NCBI RefSeq assembly: GCF_004354985.1
Contig: NZ_SMSK01000021.1
Coordinates: 30,151 to 94,150, forward strand
DNA: 64,000 nucleotides
Reading direction: 5' to 3'
Origin: Segetibacter sp. 3557_3
GTDB lineage: Bacteria; Bacteroidota; Bacteroidia; Chitinophagales; Chitinophagaceae
Numbering within the stretch: the stretch's first letter is position 1; every line of letters begins with the position of its first letter. Shown here one piece after another: positions 63,655 to 64,000 of this stretch. The notes below the pieces were generated by a model, which was not told the origin of the DNA, ran no database searches, and saw nothing but the letters and a program-made list of their open reading frames with translations. Both the position numbers and the translations under genes were made by a program.

Positions 63655-64000
63655 CTATTTCGCGATTAAGACGTTGATTGCTGTCAACTGTTTTCCTGGA
63701 CCCTGTACATTCAGGCGGTAGGTACCTGCTGCCAGTGATCCCGGTGCCCGGATGGCAAAAGCAGCGTTGCCACCTGTGTGTTTGATCAGGGTTGTAGAGA
63801 GCAGCTCTCCTTTATTACTTACCAGTTGCGCAGTGTAACTTCCCGCAGCTTCTCCTTTAAACACGAGGTTGATGGTGCCGTTTTGTACCGGGTTAGGGTA
63901 AACGGTTAATCCGCCTTCTGCACTGGCCATATTTACTTTTACAATGCCGCTATAGCTTTCCTGGCCATTAAGCTGGATGGTCTTCACCCTGTAGAAGTGG
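63655..64000 (-). CDS. Type IX secretion cargo protein, C-terminal part
   Basis: The frame is open to the window edge, so only the last 114 or so residues are visible. They begin HFYRVKTIQLNGQESYSG, the usual end of the domain before a type A sorting signal, followed by a T9SS type A C-terminal domain: GGLTVYPNPVQNGTINLVF, SYTAQLVSNKGELLS and SLAAGTYRLNVQGPGKQLTAINVLIAK. The domain directs export across the outer membrane and is removed on secretion. What the cargo does cannot be seen; the larger N-terminal part lies beyond 64000. Confidence 0.92.
   Translation of the reverse strand, partial: HFYRVKTIQLNGQESYSGIVKVNMASAEGGLTVYPNPVQNGTINLVFKGEAAGSYTAQLVSNKGELLSTTLIKHTGGNAAFAIRAPGSLAAGTYRLNVQGPGKQLTAINVLIAK

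Overview
The window looks like chromosomal DNA of a saccharolytic Bacteroidota, most likely in or near the Chitinophagaceae. The basis is four SusC/SusD outer-membrane pairs, a hybrid two-component regulator with a Reg_prop propeller, lipoboxes ending in Cys-Lys/Ser, a type IX secretion C-terminal domain, a PID-CTERM-like tail and DUF3823/DUF4142 proteins. This is inferred from protein families only; no rRNA or tRNA gene is present.

Layout. 1-1.4 kb: end of an Mrp-type Na+/H+ antiporter operon (mrpD partial, mrpE, mrpF, mrpG). 2-9.3 kb: housekeeping and stress genes (Ohr peroxidase, luciferase-like oxidoreductase, a decayed DsbD-like gene, an M16 zinc protease, a PLP enzyme of the cysteine synthase family). 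9.4-29.9 kb: a polysaccharide utilisation locus that I read as specific for beta-1,4-galactan (pectic galactan or type I arabinogalactan). It has a hybrid two-component regulator divergent from susC/susD, a clan GH-A hydrolase, a GH2-GH53 fusion, an alpha/beta hydrolase and a second GH2, with a 1.1-kb tandem repeat field before the last gene. 30-32.4 kb: DUF4142, GNAT, DUF2256 and DUF4385 genes. 33.5-42.9 kb: a second locus, susC/susD/DUF3823/GH39/GH51, suggesting arabinoxylan or arabinose-rich side chains. 43.8-49.7 kb: YceI, VOC, GNAT, a vanadium haloperoxidase relative and a TlpA-like thioredoxin protein. 50.5-55.1 kb: a third susC/susD pair with no enzyme beside it. 55.6-62.4 kb, minus strand: a fourth susC/susD pair followed by a secreted, probably carbohydrate-active protein. 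63.3-64 kb: a PID-CTERM-like small protein and the 3' end of a type IX secretion cargo gene.

How the genes fit together. For the galactan locus I infer that the GH53 module cuts the chain internally, SusC/SusD import the oligosaccharides, the GH2 and GH-A enzymes release galactose, and the hybrid regulator senses the oligosaccharides. In the second locus GH39 and GH51 would remove xylose and arabinose.

The most unusual non-coding signal is a dispersed, GC-rich, hairpin-forming repeat family, of which I find eight copies, all between genes. It shares a GTGTCACTCACTTGTAC-like arm or a shorter derivative. One copy has perfect 19-bp terminal inverted repeats and lies inside a short-period tandem array, so the family may be a miniature mobile element. 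Other points worth checking are the GH2-GH53 fusion, the haloperoxidase homolog without its motif-2 histidine, the internally deleted dsbD remnant, and the large two-orientation tandem repeat field.
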